Below are positions 1 to 5,571 of a stretch of 5,571 bases of DNA, one piece after another. Source of the stretch: Eubacteriales Family XIII. Incertae Sedis bacterium (lineage in GTDB: Bacteria; Bacillota; Clostridia; Peptostreptococcales; Anaerovoracaceae). The stretch lies in NCBI GenBank assembly GCA_031269205.1, contig JAISZM010000107.1, positions 1-5,571 on the forward strand, in the 5' to 3' direction. Each line of letters begins with the position of its first letter. Position 1 is the stretch's first letter. The notes under the pieces were generated by a model. It had not been told where the DNA came from. It did not search any database and worked only from the letters and a program-made list of their open reading frames with translations. Both the position numbers and the translations under genes were made by a program.

Positions 1-3000
1 CGATGTTGTCCATCATCTCGAGGCCCGCCTGCTTGCGCAGCTGTTGTACCTTCGAAACGAACTCTCGCATGAGTCCCTCCCTGACGAGTTCGGGCGTGAG
101 CGCAGTGTCGAGTATCGTGAACACGCCGTCCTCCATCGCGACGGAGAAGTTCTCCTTTGCGTTTATCTGCGCGATAATGTAATCCTTTTCAATAACAATC
201 TCGTCGGCGGCGCCGGGGACGATCCCCGCGTCCGCGCCGTCCGTGAGTCCCGTATCACCCGCGACGACGCTCGCCTTCGACAGGGACCAGACCGCGGACT
301 CGTTTTTACCGAGCGCCCCGAGCAGGGCTGCCGCGTCGGCTCTCGCGACGGAAGCCGCGAAGTCCTTCATTCTCGCGCCGAGCTTCGGCCCGGCGGCCTT
401 GAAGTCGGGTTTGACGCTGTAGTCCATGTACTCCCCGAGGTCGTTCTCGTATCTGACAGTCTTGATGTTCAGTTCTTCCTTGATCAGGTCTTCCATGTCT
501 CCGATGAGTTCTCTGTACCTGCCGTCGACGAGTACGGACGGCAGCGGTTGCCTGACCTTGATGCGCTCCTTCTCGCGGATGCCGCGCCCGAGTCCAACGA
601 CGGTTTTGACGAGTCCCATCTTCTCCTCGAGCGCGTCGTCTATTAGCGACTCGTCCGCGACGGGATAGAACGAGAGGTGTACGGATTCCTCCCCCGTGAG
701 CTTCGTGTAAATCTCGTCCGTGATGAAGGGGGCCATCGGCGCGGCGAGCTGCGCGACGCCCTTCAATATCTCGTAGGCGGTGGCGTAGACGGCCTTCTTG
801 TCGTCGTCCATGCCCTCGGCCCAGAACCTGCGGCGCGCGCGCCTGATATACCAGTTGGACAGATCCTCTATGACGAAGTCCTGTATCCCGCGCACGGCCT
901 TCATGTGGTCGTACGCGTCCATGTCGGCTATTGCCGCGCCGATGAGCCTGTTGTAACGCGACAAGATCCATCGGTCGAGCTCCGGCCTGCCGGCGGGATC
1001 CGACTCGTAATCGCGCGGATCCACGCCGTCCTGATTCGCGTAGAGGACGAAAAAGTAGTACGTGTTGCGCAGCGTGCCGAAGAACTTCCCCGCGATTTCC
1101 TTCACGCCTTCCTCATCGTAGCGCGTCGGAGACCACGCGGGCGAAGTGTGGAGCAGATACCAGCGCGTGGCGTCCGCGCCGAATTTGTCGAACTGCTCGA
1201 AAGGGTCGACCGTGTTGCCCTTCGTCTTCGACATCTTGATGCCGTCCCTGTCGAGGATGAGGTCGTTGACGAGGACGTTGCGGTAAGGCGCCCTGCCCTT
1301 CACGAGCGTCGCTATTGCCATGAGCGAATAGAACCACCCGCGCGTCTGGTCTATACCCTCACAGATGAAATCCGCGGGGAACAGGGCGTCGTCAAACTCC
1401 TCCTCGTGCTCAAACGGCCAGTGTTGCTGCGCGAACGGCATTGAGCCGGAATCGAACCAGCAATCTATGACGTCGGGTATGCGGCTCATCTCGGCGCCGC
1501 ACTCCGCGCATTGTATGTGTATCCCATCGACGTAGGGTCGGTGCAACTCTATGTCGGGTACGCCGTCCGCGCCGTTCGGAATCCGCTCAGTCGCTACTTC
1601 CTGCAATTCCTTCCGCGAACCGACGCACCTCAGCCCACCGCAATCCGGGCAGCGCCATATCGGTATCGGCATACCCCAGTAGCGGCTGCGCGATATGGCC
1701 CAGTCCTTCACGTTCTCTATCCAGTTGGCGAACCGCTTCTCCCCGATGAAGTCGGGATGCCACGCCACGCCGGCGTTGTTCACGATCAGCTCATCCCGCA
1801 GTTTCGTCATCTCGATGTACCAACCCGGCTTGCTGTAATAGATGAGCGGCGTGTCGCAGCGCCAGCAGAAGGGGTAATTGTGCTCGACCTTCTCCTTCGA
1901 GAACAGTTTGCCCTCCGCCGCGAGCCACTTGATGATGTCGACGTCGAGACCGTCTTCCATGACGAAGCGCCCCTTCCACGGCGTCGCCGTGTACTTTCCG
2001 TTCTCGTCGACGGGGTTCGGCGCGGGCAGGCCGTACTTGCGTCCCGTCAGCGCGTCGTCCTCACCGAAGGCCGGGGCCGTGTGGACGATGCCCGTGCCGT
2101 CCTCCGTCGTCACGTAGTCGTTCACCGTGAAATAGAAGGCTTGACGCCTGTCCTTCGACGCGCCGCGGGACACGTCCACGAAGGGCATGAGTTGTTCGTA
2201 CTCTATCTCTTCCAGTTCCGCTCCCGTCACGGTTTCCGTCACATCATACGCGCCCGCGCCGATTACCTTGTCCGCGAGGGCCATCGCGACGTAGACGATC
2301 TTGCCTCCGTGCAGGGCGGCGATATCTCCGGGTTTGCCGCCAGCTTTCTCTATCTCCGCGGCCGTCTTCACGCGCGCGCGCGCGTACTCTATGCCAGCGC
2401 CGACCGTCAACGACACGTTCGACGCAAGCGTCCACGGCGTCGTCGTCCACGCGAGAAAATACTCATCCGAATACTTTCGCTTAAAAAGAACCGTGACCGT
2501 ATTCGTCTTGACCATTTTGTAGCCTTGGCTGACTTCATGAGCCGCGAGCCCCGTGCCGCAGCGCGGACAGTACGGCAACACCTTGTGCCCCTCGTAGATG
2601 AGACCCCTGTCGAAAATACTCTTGATGATGTGCCATTCGGTTTCGATGTAGTCGCCCGCGAGCGTGATGTACGGATCGTCCATGTCGCAGAGGAAACCCA
2701 TGCGGCGGCTCATCTCGCGCCACTGGCCTTCGTACTTCCAGACTGACTCGCGGCACTTCTCGTTGAAGCGATCTATGCCGTAATCCTCTATGTCCTTCTT
2801 CGTGAAGAGTCCCAATTCCTTTTCGACCTCGATCTCGACAGGCAGACCGTGCGTGTCCCAACCGGCCTTGCGCGGCACGCGGTAACCGCGCATCGTCTTG
2901 TGCCTGTTGACCGAGTCCTTCAGCGTGCGCGACATGACGTGATGAATGCCCGGGCGGCCGTTGGCCGTCGGCGGCCCCTCGTAAAACACGAACGTGGGCG

Positions 3001-3109
3001 CGTCAACGCGCCCATCCACGCATTTTTCGAGCAGACGCCCGTCCTCCCAATCCTGCGCCTGTTCATTCTGAAGATCGGCGATATTTTTTTCTGAAAGATG
3101 TTCGAACAT
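1..3109 (-). CDS. ileS: Isoleucyl-tRNA synthetase, type 2 (IleRS2), 3' end cut by window edge
   Basis: Cytoplasmic class I enzyme that attaches isoleucine to tRNA-Ile using ATP. The frame is open for 1036 codons from ATG at 3109 to the left edge; family length suggests only a few tens of residues are missing. Visible landmarks in order: the class I signature region at residues 44-57 (EGPPTAN, then GIHH at 54-57 in place of HIGH); GWDTHGLPVE at 83-92; a CPRC pair at 181-184; the CP1 editing domain with WTTTPWT at 221-227 and HTAPAFGEDD at 343-352, which includes the conserved editing aspartate; CWRC at 415-418; CPDC at 487-490 and CAEC at 534-537; the second signature KMSKT at 625-629; and a C-terminal tRNA-binding part with KVRQPL at 851-856. 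The overall pattern matches the eukaryote-like type 2 branch. The start is fixed by an AGGAGG site just upstream; the next methionine (residue 59) lies beyond the signature motif. It is separated from recX by 105 bases and probably has its own promoter. Confidence 0.97.
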   Translation of the reverse strand, partial: MFEHLSEKNIADLQNEQAQDWEDGRLLEKCVDGRVDAPTFVFYEGPPTANGRPGIHHVMSRTLKDSVNRHKTMRGYRVPRKAGWDTHGLPVEIEVEKELGLFTKKDIEDYGIDRFNEKCRESVWKYEGQWREMSRRMGFLCDMDDPYITLAGDYIETEWHIIKSIFDRGLIYEGHKVLPYCPRCGTGLAAHEVSQGYKMVKTNTVTVLFKRKYSDEYFLAWTTTPWTLASNVSLTVGAGIEYARARVKTAAEIEKAGGKPGDIAALHGGKIVYVAMALADKVIGAGAYDVTETVTGAELEEIEYEQLMPFVDVSRGASKDRRQAFYFTVNDYVTTEDGTGIVHTAPAFGEDDALTGRKYGLPAPNPVDENGKYTATPWKGRFVMEDGLDVDIIKWLAAEGKLFSKEKVEHNYPFCWRCDTPLIYYSKPGWYIEMTKLRDELIVNNAGVAWHPDFIGEKRFANWIENVKDWAISRSRYWGMPIPIWRCPDCGGLRCVGSRKELQEVATERIPNGADGVPDIELHRPYVDGIHIQCAECGAEMSRIPDVIDCWFDSGSMPFAQQHWPFEHEEEFDDALFPADFICEGIDQTRGWFYSLMAIATLVKGRAPYRNVLVNDLILDRDGIKMSKTKGNTVDPFEQFDKFGADATRWYLLHTSPAWSPTRYDEEGVKEIAGKFFGTLRNTYYFFVLYANQDGVDPRDYESDPAGRPELDRWILSRYNRLIGAAIADMDAYDHMKAVRGIQDFVIEDLSNWYIRRARRRFWAEGMDDDKKAVYATAYEILKGVAQLAAPMAPFITDEIYTKLTGEESVHLSFYPVADESLIDDALEEKMGLVKTVVGLGRGIREKERIKVRQPLPSVLVDGRYRELIGDMEDLIKEELNIKTVRYENDLGEYMDYSVKPDFKAAGPKLGARMKDFAASVARADAAALLGALGKNESAVWSLSKASVVAGDTGLTDGADAGIVPGAADEIVIEKDYIIAQINAKENFSVAMEDGVFTILDTALTPELVREGLMREFVSKVQQLRKQAGLEMMDNI

Positions 3110-3110
3110 A

Positions 3111-3118
3111 CTCCTCCT
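3111..3118 (-). promoter_or_regulatory. Ribosome-binding site of ileS
   Basis: The minus strand reads AGGAGGAG directly before the ileS ATG. It contains a perfect AGGAGG anti-Shine-Dalgarno match at 3113-3118, and its 3 nt spacing to the ATG is shorter than usual. It is the strongest ribosome-binding site in the window and decides the ileS start. Confidence 0.8.
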
Positions 3119-3153
3119 GACTTTCCTCGATAAATAGTGTTGGCGTACGTATT

Positions 3154-3183
3154 ATTATACAGGAAAAAAGCCCTGTTTGTTAC
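3154..3183 (-). promoter_or_regulatory. ileS: Candidate sigma70-type promoter for ileS
   Basis: On the minus strand a perfect TATAAT -10 box lies at 3159-3154. It is preceded, with an 18-base spacer, by GTAACA at 3183-3178, which matches TTGACA at 4 of 6 positions. A TG pair sits directly before the -10 box, though not in the exact extended -10 spacing. The -10 box ends about 44 bases before the ileS ATG, leaving a short leader with no room for a T-box riboswitch. This AT-rich patch stands out against GC-rich surroundings. It suggests ileS can be transcribed independently of recX upstream. Confidence 0.55.
3159..3176. repeat. Small inverted repeat in the ileS promoter spacer
   Basis: ACAGG (3159-3163) and CCTGT (3172-3176) form a perfect 5-base inverted repeat around an 8-base A/T-rich loop. 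It lies between the candidate -35 and -10 boxes, just touching the -10. It could be a regulator half-site pair or a weak hairpin after recX. The stem is short and no T-run follows it on the minus strand, so I do not call it a terminator. It may be chance. Confidence 0.25.
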
Positions 3184-3214
3184 CACGCCGACGTGTAGTC
3201 AATCGACGTGTCCG

Positions 3215-3730
3215 TCAGCCGTTCTCCCCGCGGAAGATCAGGTCTTCAATGACCGGATTGATTACCTCATAGCCGTATCCCTGCGCCACGAGACGCGAGG
3301 ATATTTTCCGCGCCTTCCTGCGCGGGTCCATGTCTTCAGGTAAGGCTTCCAAGGCTTTCGCGGCGACGGCGGCGGCGTTCGCGCGCTCCACCTCTTCGAC
3401 ATACCCGCCCGCAAGCGTCTCTTCTACGATCTCCGCGGAGAGGCCGCGCCGCAACATCTCCTCCTTGATTCGCCTGTGCCCACGCTTCTTCTCGACGCGC
3501 GTTTCACGGTACCGTTCGGCGTAGGCGCGGTCGTCGATATAGCCGAACTCCTTCAGACGCTCTATCGCGTCGTCAATCTCAGACTCGTCGTAACCGACGA
3601 CTTCCCTGCCGCCGGACACACGACCGCGCGTTTTCCCCGAGAGCAAACCGCGCATCTCCCTCTCCGTGCGCATACGGCGCGCGAGCATATCGACGGCCCT
3701 GTCAAAGGCGCTCACCCCCGGCACTTTCAC
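3215..3730 (-). CDS. recX: Regulatory protein RecX
   Basis: RecX proteins bind RecA filaments and modulate, usually inhibit, RecA recombinase and co-protease activity in the cytoplasm. This 171-residue protein has the family's usual size and all-helical, charged composition. Three helical repeats are recognisable: about residues 8-60 (AFDRAVDMLARR, then an ERE element); about 60-106, the best conserved, with LKEFGYIDDRAYAERY, then RGHRRIKEEM and LRRGLSAEIVEETL; and about 138-165 (RKARKISSRLVAQGYGYEVI). It starts at GTG 3730, which overlaps the TGA stop of the upstream phosphopantetheinyl transferase by four bases (GTGA), so translation is probably coupled. A weak AAAGGGA lies just before it. 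In-frame GTG codons at 3724 and 3715 are possible later starts. No RecA gene is in the window and I see no obvious LexA box. Confidence 0.9.
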   Translation of the reverse strand: MKVPGVSAFDRAVDMLARRMRTEREMRGLLSGKTRGRVSGGREVVGYDESEIDDAIERLKEFGYIDDRAYAERYRETRVEKKRGHRRIKEEMLRRGLSAEIVEETLAGGYVEEVERANAAAVAAKALEALPEDMDPRRKARKISSRLVAQGYGYEVINPVIEDLIFRGENG

Positions 3731-4344
3731 GGCATCCCTTTTCGCGGCGCGGTCGCGCAGCAGACGGAACAGACGAGGCTGGGCGCGGGCGTGGACGTGA
3801 CTATCGTCACATCCTTCGGGGGACAGAGCGCGGGAGTGAACGTAACTATTGTCACATCCTCGGGGGGACAGAGCGCGGAAAAGGACGGCAGACTCTCGGA
3901 CATGCCGTTTCCGGTATATTTTATATACGCCTCCTTGGCAGTCCAGACTCTGAAAAATTTCGTGAGGCGGTCGGCGTGGTCTTCGCCCGCGAGGATGTAC
4001 GTTTTTTCATCCTCAGCGAAGAAGCGCTCCGCTATCCTCTCTCTGCGTTCATCCGTCAGTCCGCCTCTGATGTCCATATCCTCTATGTCGAGTCCCACCT
4101 CCGCGTCGTGAAAGAGCACGGCCCAGTACGCGCCCGAATGTGAAAGCGAAAAATGCGTTTGGCCGTTCAGCGGCGATTCCGAGAAATACGGTTTGCCGTT
4201 CGGCTCACGCGCGACGGCTGGAATTTCGTCTCCGAAGTCCGCGCAGATAGCTGCGCCGCAATAATCCAAGACGGCGGCGCGAAAAAAAGCTTCCGCTCCT
4301 CCCGGTTCATCTCTGTCAAACAGATACAGTTTCATTCCTGTCAT
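3727..4344 (-). CDS. 4'-phosphopantetheinyl transferase, Sfp/EntD type
   Basis: Transfers the 4'-phosphopantetheine arm of coenzyme A to the active serine of acyl- or peptidyl-carrier proteins, turning apo into holo forms for fatty acid, polyketide or peptide synthesis. Seen in the 205-residue protein: REPNGKPYF at 47-55; SLSHSG at 66-71; the metal-binding GLDIE at 84-88 (Asp86 and Glu88 as magnesium ligands); a RFF..DE segment near 107-113; and the WTAKEAYIKYTGNG motif at 134-147 with Lys137-Glu138. Length is close to EntD/Sfp. Odd point: residues 157-186 are two tandem 15-residue units that replace the usual C-terminal strand region before an LVCSVCC end. The ATG at 4344 overlaps the TGA of a small upstream ORF; ATG 4335 (MKLYLFDRD) is an alternative start. 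Neither has a good ribosome-binding site, which fits coupled translation. The carrier-protein partner is not in the window. Confidence 0.93.
   Translation of the reverse strand: MTGMKLYLFDRDEPGGAEAFFRAAVLDYCGAAICADFGDEIPAVAREPNGKPYFSESPLNGQTHFSLSHSGAYWAVLFHDAEVGLDIEDMDIRGGLTDERRERIAERFFAEDEKTYILAGEDHADRLTKFFRVWTAKEAYIKYTGNGMSESLPSFSALCPPEDVTIVTFTPALCPPKDVTIVTSTPAPSLVCSVCCATAPRKGMP
3787..3876 (-). repeat. Two tandem 45-bp in-frame units with hairpin cores
   Basis: Two adjacent 45-base units (minus strand order 3876-3832, then 3831-3787) encode ALCPPEDVTIVTFTP and ALCPPKDVTIVTSTP in the transferase C-terminus. By my count they differ at 6 of 45 bases. Each unit carries an interrupted palindrome. 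In the 3787-3831 unit the arms are 3793-3801 and 3806-3814 around a 4-base loop (9 pairs, one G-T). In the other unit the arms are 3838-3846 and 3851-3859 (9 pairs, several G-T). The copy differences inside the arms keep pairing by wobble. The length is a multiple of three, so the frame is kept. It could be a simple tandem duplication or a small palindromic element that inserts in coding sequence. Confidence 0.85.
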
Positions 4345-4433
4345 CGCCGCCGCACTTTCTCAAGCGTGCTTTGCAGGGAGACGTCTTCCCGGCGGGTACG
4401 CACATCCTTGCCCGCAGCGCTCCACGACCTCAT
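4341..4433 (-). CDS. Possible 30-residue small ORF bridging two genes
   Basis: A 30-codon frame begins at ATG 4433, overlapping the TGA stop of the upstream gene (ATGA). It ends in a TGA at 4343-4341 that overlaps the transferase ATG 4344 (again ATGA). It fills the 85-base gap between the two larger genes exactly. The product begins MRSWSAAGKD and ends STLEKVRRR; it is basic, with a run of three arginines at the end, and has no membrane segment or motif I recognise. No good ribosome-binding site precedes it. It may be a real small protein, a leader that carries ribosomes to the transferase start, or a chance open frame in GC-rich DNA. The double overlap is the only positive evidence. Confidence 0.4.
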   Translation of the reverse strand: MRSWSAAGKDVRTRREDVSLQSTLEKVRRR

Positions 4434-4975
4434 AGCTGCCAACTCGCGAGCCAGTCGCGATTCATCTCGTCGACGGAAACCTGTACCTTCGCGCGCTGCT
4501 CGTTCAGTTCCTCTTTGTTCGTTTCGAGCACGAGCATCCGGCCGGTCGGAGGATAGATGATGTCGCCGCGCTTGGCGTCCTTTATCACCCACGTAACCTT
4601 CTGCCTCCCGTACTCGCCACTGTGAAAAGAAGGATCATTCTTCATATCCTCGGACGTGCGAAGGTTGCCGAAGAACAGGATGGCTCGATACCTCATCTCA
4701 AATACGAGTTTCGAATCGGCGCCCATGTCGTGTATCGACACGAGGAAATGTCCGTCGGGATGTATCAGTCCGCGCCGGAAATCACCTTCGGGATTCCCGA
4801 CGTTCCAGCCGTCCGGCAGTTCGACCGTATAGAACGCCTCGCCGTCGGGAAGTTCGGGCAAAACTACGCCGAGCAGACATTCGAGCGTTCTTCTGATGAA
4901 CACCCTTTCATCCACGCCGTCGTCAGACGTGAGGTTTGATCTGATTCCAGGAAGTTTGACCGTTGTTCTTTCCAT
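4430..4975 (-). CDS. Uncharacterised soluble protein, 181 residues
   Basis: I do not recognise a family. The frame starts at ATG 4975, with an in-frame stop a few codons upstream and no alternative upstream start, and ends at TGA 4430. No signal peptide, membrane segment or cysteine cluster is visible. Residues 41-56 contain ELPDG twice (PELPDGEAFYTVELPDGW); several beta-like stretches follow (HFLVSIHDM at 76-84, KLVFEMRYRAILFFGNL at 89-105, KVTWVIKDA at 126-134, RMLVLET at 146-152). The C-terminus (153-180) looks helical and charged, ending DWLASWQL. Codon use resembles its neighbours, and it is a better coding candidate than the opposing plus-strand frames. Its stop overlaps the start of the small ORF leading into the transferase, suggesting co-expression with that gene and recX. 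It may be a compact beta-sandwich or barrel-type protein, but this is only inferred from residue pattern. Confidence 0.75.
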   Translation of the reverse strand: MERTTVKLPGIRSNLTSDDGVDERVFIRRTLECLLGVVLPELPDGEAFYTVELPDGWNVGNPEGDFRRGLIHPDGHFLVSIHDMGADSKLVFEMRYRAILFFGNLRTSEDMKNDPSFHSGEYGRQKVTWVIKDAKRGDIIYPPTGRMLVLETNKEELNEQRAKVQVSVDEMNRDWLASWQL

Positions 4976-4984
4976 GACATGATT

Positions 4985-4990
4985 ATCATA
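4985..4990 (-). promoter_or_regulatory. Weak candidate -10 box before the 181-residue gene
   Basis: The minus strand reads TATGAT at 4990-4985, in a short AT-rich patch nine bases before the ATG at 4975. No convincing -35 box lies at the proper distance and no ribosome-binding site precedes the ATG. If it is used, the transcript would be leaderless or nearly so. The rest of the 56-base gap contains only the small inverted repeat listed next. Confidence 0.25.
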
Positions 4991-5012
4991 TCACATCCCA
5001 ACATCAACCTAC

Positions 5013-5028
5013 GATCCGCAAGGGGATC
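5013..5028. repeat. Short inverted repeat after the metal ATPase gene
   Basis: GATCC (5013-5017) and GGATC (5024-5028) form a perfect 5-base stem with a 6-base loop a few bases after the ATPase stop. There is no T-run after it on the minus strand, so it is a poor intrinsic terminator. Readthrough into the 181-residue gene is possible. Confidence 0.3.
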
Positions 5029-5031
5029 AGA

Positions 5032-5571
5032 TCATCTGCTCGCGCGGATCGCGTTCAGGACGGCGAGCAGAGCTACGCCCACGTCCGCGAACACGGCTTC
5101 CCACATATTCGCCACGCCTATGGCCGCGAGCAGCATGACCGCTCCCTTGACGCCGAGCGCCAGGGCTATGTTCTGTACGACGATGATCCTCGTTTTGCGC
5201 GCCACATCGACGGCCGCGGCTATCTTCGACGGCGCGTCGTTCATTATCACGATGTCGGCGGCCTCCACGGCCGCGTCCGAACCGAGTCCGCCCATCGCGA
5301 TCCCCACGTCGGCGCGCGCGAGCATCGGCGCGTCGTTGATGCCGTCGCCGACGACGACGACCGAACCAGCGCGGCCGCCCGCGCCGCCCGTGTCGTCCGC
5401 CATGATGCGCTCGAGTGTTTCCACCTTCTCATGCGGCAGCAGACCCGCGTGTACCTCGTCTATGCCGAGGGAAGCGCCAACCGCGGCCGCGACCTTCTCC
5501 GAGTCGCCCGTCAGCATGATCGTGCGCCCGACGCCGCGCGCCTTCAGTCCCGCCACGGCTTCGGCGCTGTC
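5032..5571 (-). CDS. Heavy-metal P1B-type ATPase (Zn/Cd/Pb class), C-terminal part
   Basis: Membrane pump that exports divalent metal ions using ATP. Only the last 179 residues are in the window; the gene enters from the right edge with its phosphorylation site, most membrane segments and any metal-binding N-terminus missing. Seen: TGDSEKVA (fragment residues 21-28) and GDGINDAPMLARADVGIAMG (75-94) of the P domain, then two membrane helices. The first carries N134-x7-K142 and the second D163-x-G-x7-N173, which are the TM7/TM8 signatures of the P1B-2 group (ZntA/CadA-like), specific for zinc, cadmium and lead. A glycine-rich stretch at about 61-69 sits where relatives have a shorter turn. The protein ends LNAIRASR soon after the last helix, with no His- or Cys-rich tail. 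No metal-responsive regulator gene is visible. Confidence 0.95.
   Translation of the reverse strand, partial: DSAEAVAGLKARGVGRTIMLTGDSEKVAAAVGASLGIDEVHAGLLPHEKVETLERIMADDTGGAGGRAGSVVVVGDGINDAPMLARADVGIAMGGLGSDAAVEAADIVIMNDAPSKIAAAVDVARKTRIIVVQNIALALGVKGAVMLLAAIGVANMWEAVFADVGVALLAVLNAIRASR

Noticed and set aside
44..646. 200-codon plus-strand open frame near the left edge
   Set aside because: Antisense to the C-terminal part of ileS, with typical shadow-frame composition.
677..1444. 255-codon plus-strand open frame
   Set aside because: Also antisense to ileS, covering the KMSKT region; no ribosome-binding site or domain evidence.
1511..2746. 411-codon plus-strand open frame
   Set aside because: It lies wholly opposite ileS, whose motifs are unmistakable. 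Its product is rich in Arg, Val and His with no recognisable domain, as expected from the antisense of GC-rich codons.
3189..3211. Direct repeat CGACGTGT, two copies 15 bases apart, after recX
   Set aside because: Too short to separate from chance in GC-rich DNA, with no link to a known binding site.
3110..3214. T-box riboswitch upstream of ileS
   Set aside because: The gap is only 105 bases and the promoter leaves a leader of about 40 bases, far too short for a T-box.
3787..3876. CRISPR-like repeats
   Set aside because: Only two contiguous units with no unique spacers between them, inside a coding frame.
3914..3928. AT-rich palindrome GTATAT-TTT-ATATAC
   Set aside because: It encodes the conserved AYIKYTG part of the transferase motif, so protein constraint explains it; a promoter role for recX has no -35 support that I can see.
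3476..4111. Plus-strand frame across recX and the transferase containing VTIVTS repeats
   Set aside because: Its repeats arise from the palindromic core of the transferase gene; the rest is antisense to two well-supported genes.
4622..4939. 105-codon plus-strand frame opposite the unknown gene
   Set aside because: Shorter than the minus-strand frame, without a ribosome-binding site, and against the direction of all neighbours.

Overview
The window is GC-rich bacterial DNA in which every supportable gene lies on the minus strand, so transcription runs from the right edge to the left. In that order it carries: the C-terminal end of a Zn/Cd-type P1B ATPase (5' end off the window), an unrecognised 181-residue soluble protein, a possible 30-codon small ORF, an Sfp-type 4'-phosphopantetheinyl transferase, the RecA regulator recX, and a nearly complete class I isoleucyl-tRNA synthetase whose last residues run off the left edge. 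There are no RNA genes, insertion sequences or CRISPR arrays, and no gene-free stretch longer than about 110 bases. Long plus-strand reading frames opposite ileS are shadows of its GC-biased codons.

The organism cannot be named from this sequence. A type 2 IleRS with a GIHH signature, a perfect AGGAGG ribosome-binding core, a consensus TATAAT box and high GC would fit an anaerobic lineage such as Synergistota or a GC-rich Bacillota. That is a guess, not a result.

The right half looks like a tightly packed transcription unit. The unknown gene, the small ORF, the transferase and recX are joined by three successive 4-base stop/start overlaps (ATGA, ATGA, GTGA), a layout that suggests translational coupling. 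ileS follows after a 105-base gap that holds its own plausible sigma70-type promoter and a strong ribosome-binding site. The genes do not form one pathway: metal efflux, carrier-protein activation, recombination control and tRNA charging look like neighbours rather than partners.

Three points deserve attention. First, the IleRS active-site signature reads GIHH instead of HIGH, a rearrangement reported in some type 2 IleRS enzymes with extreme mupirocin resistance. Second, the C-terminal part of the transferase contains a 45-base in-frame tandem duplication. Each copy centres on a hairpin-forming near-palindrome, so both strands encode the peptide DVTIVT or a near copy. Third, the 30-codon ORF exactly bridges two genes through two ATGA overlaps. 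I saw no clear new multi-gene system.
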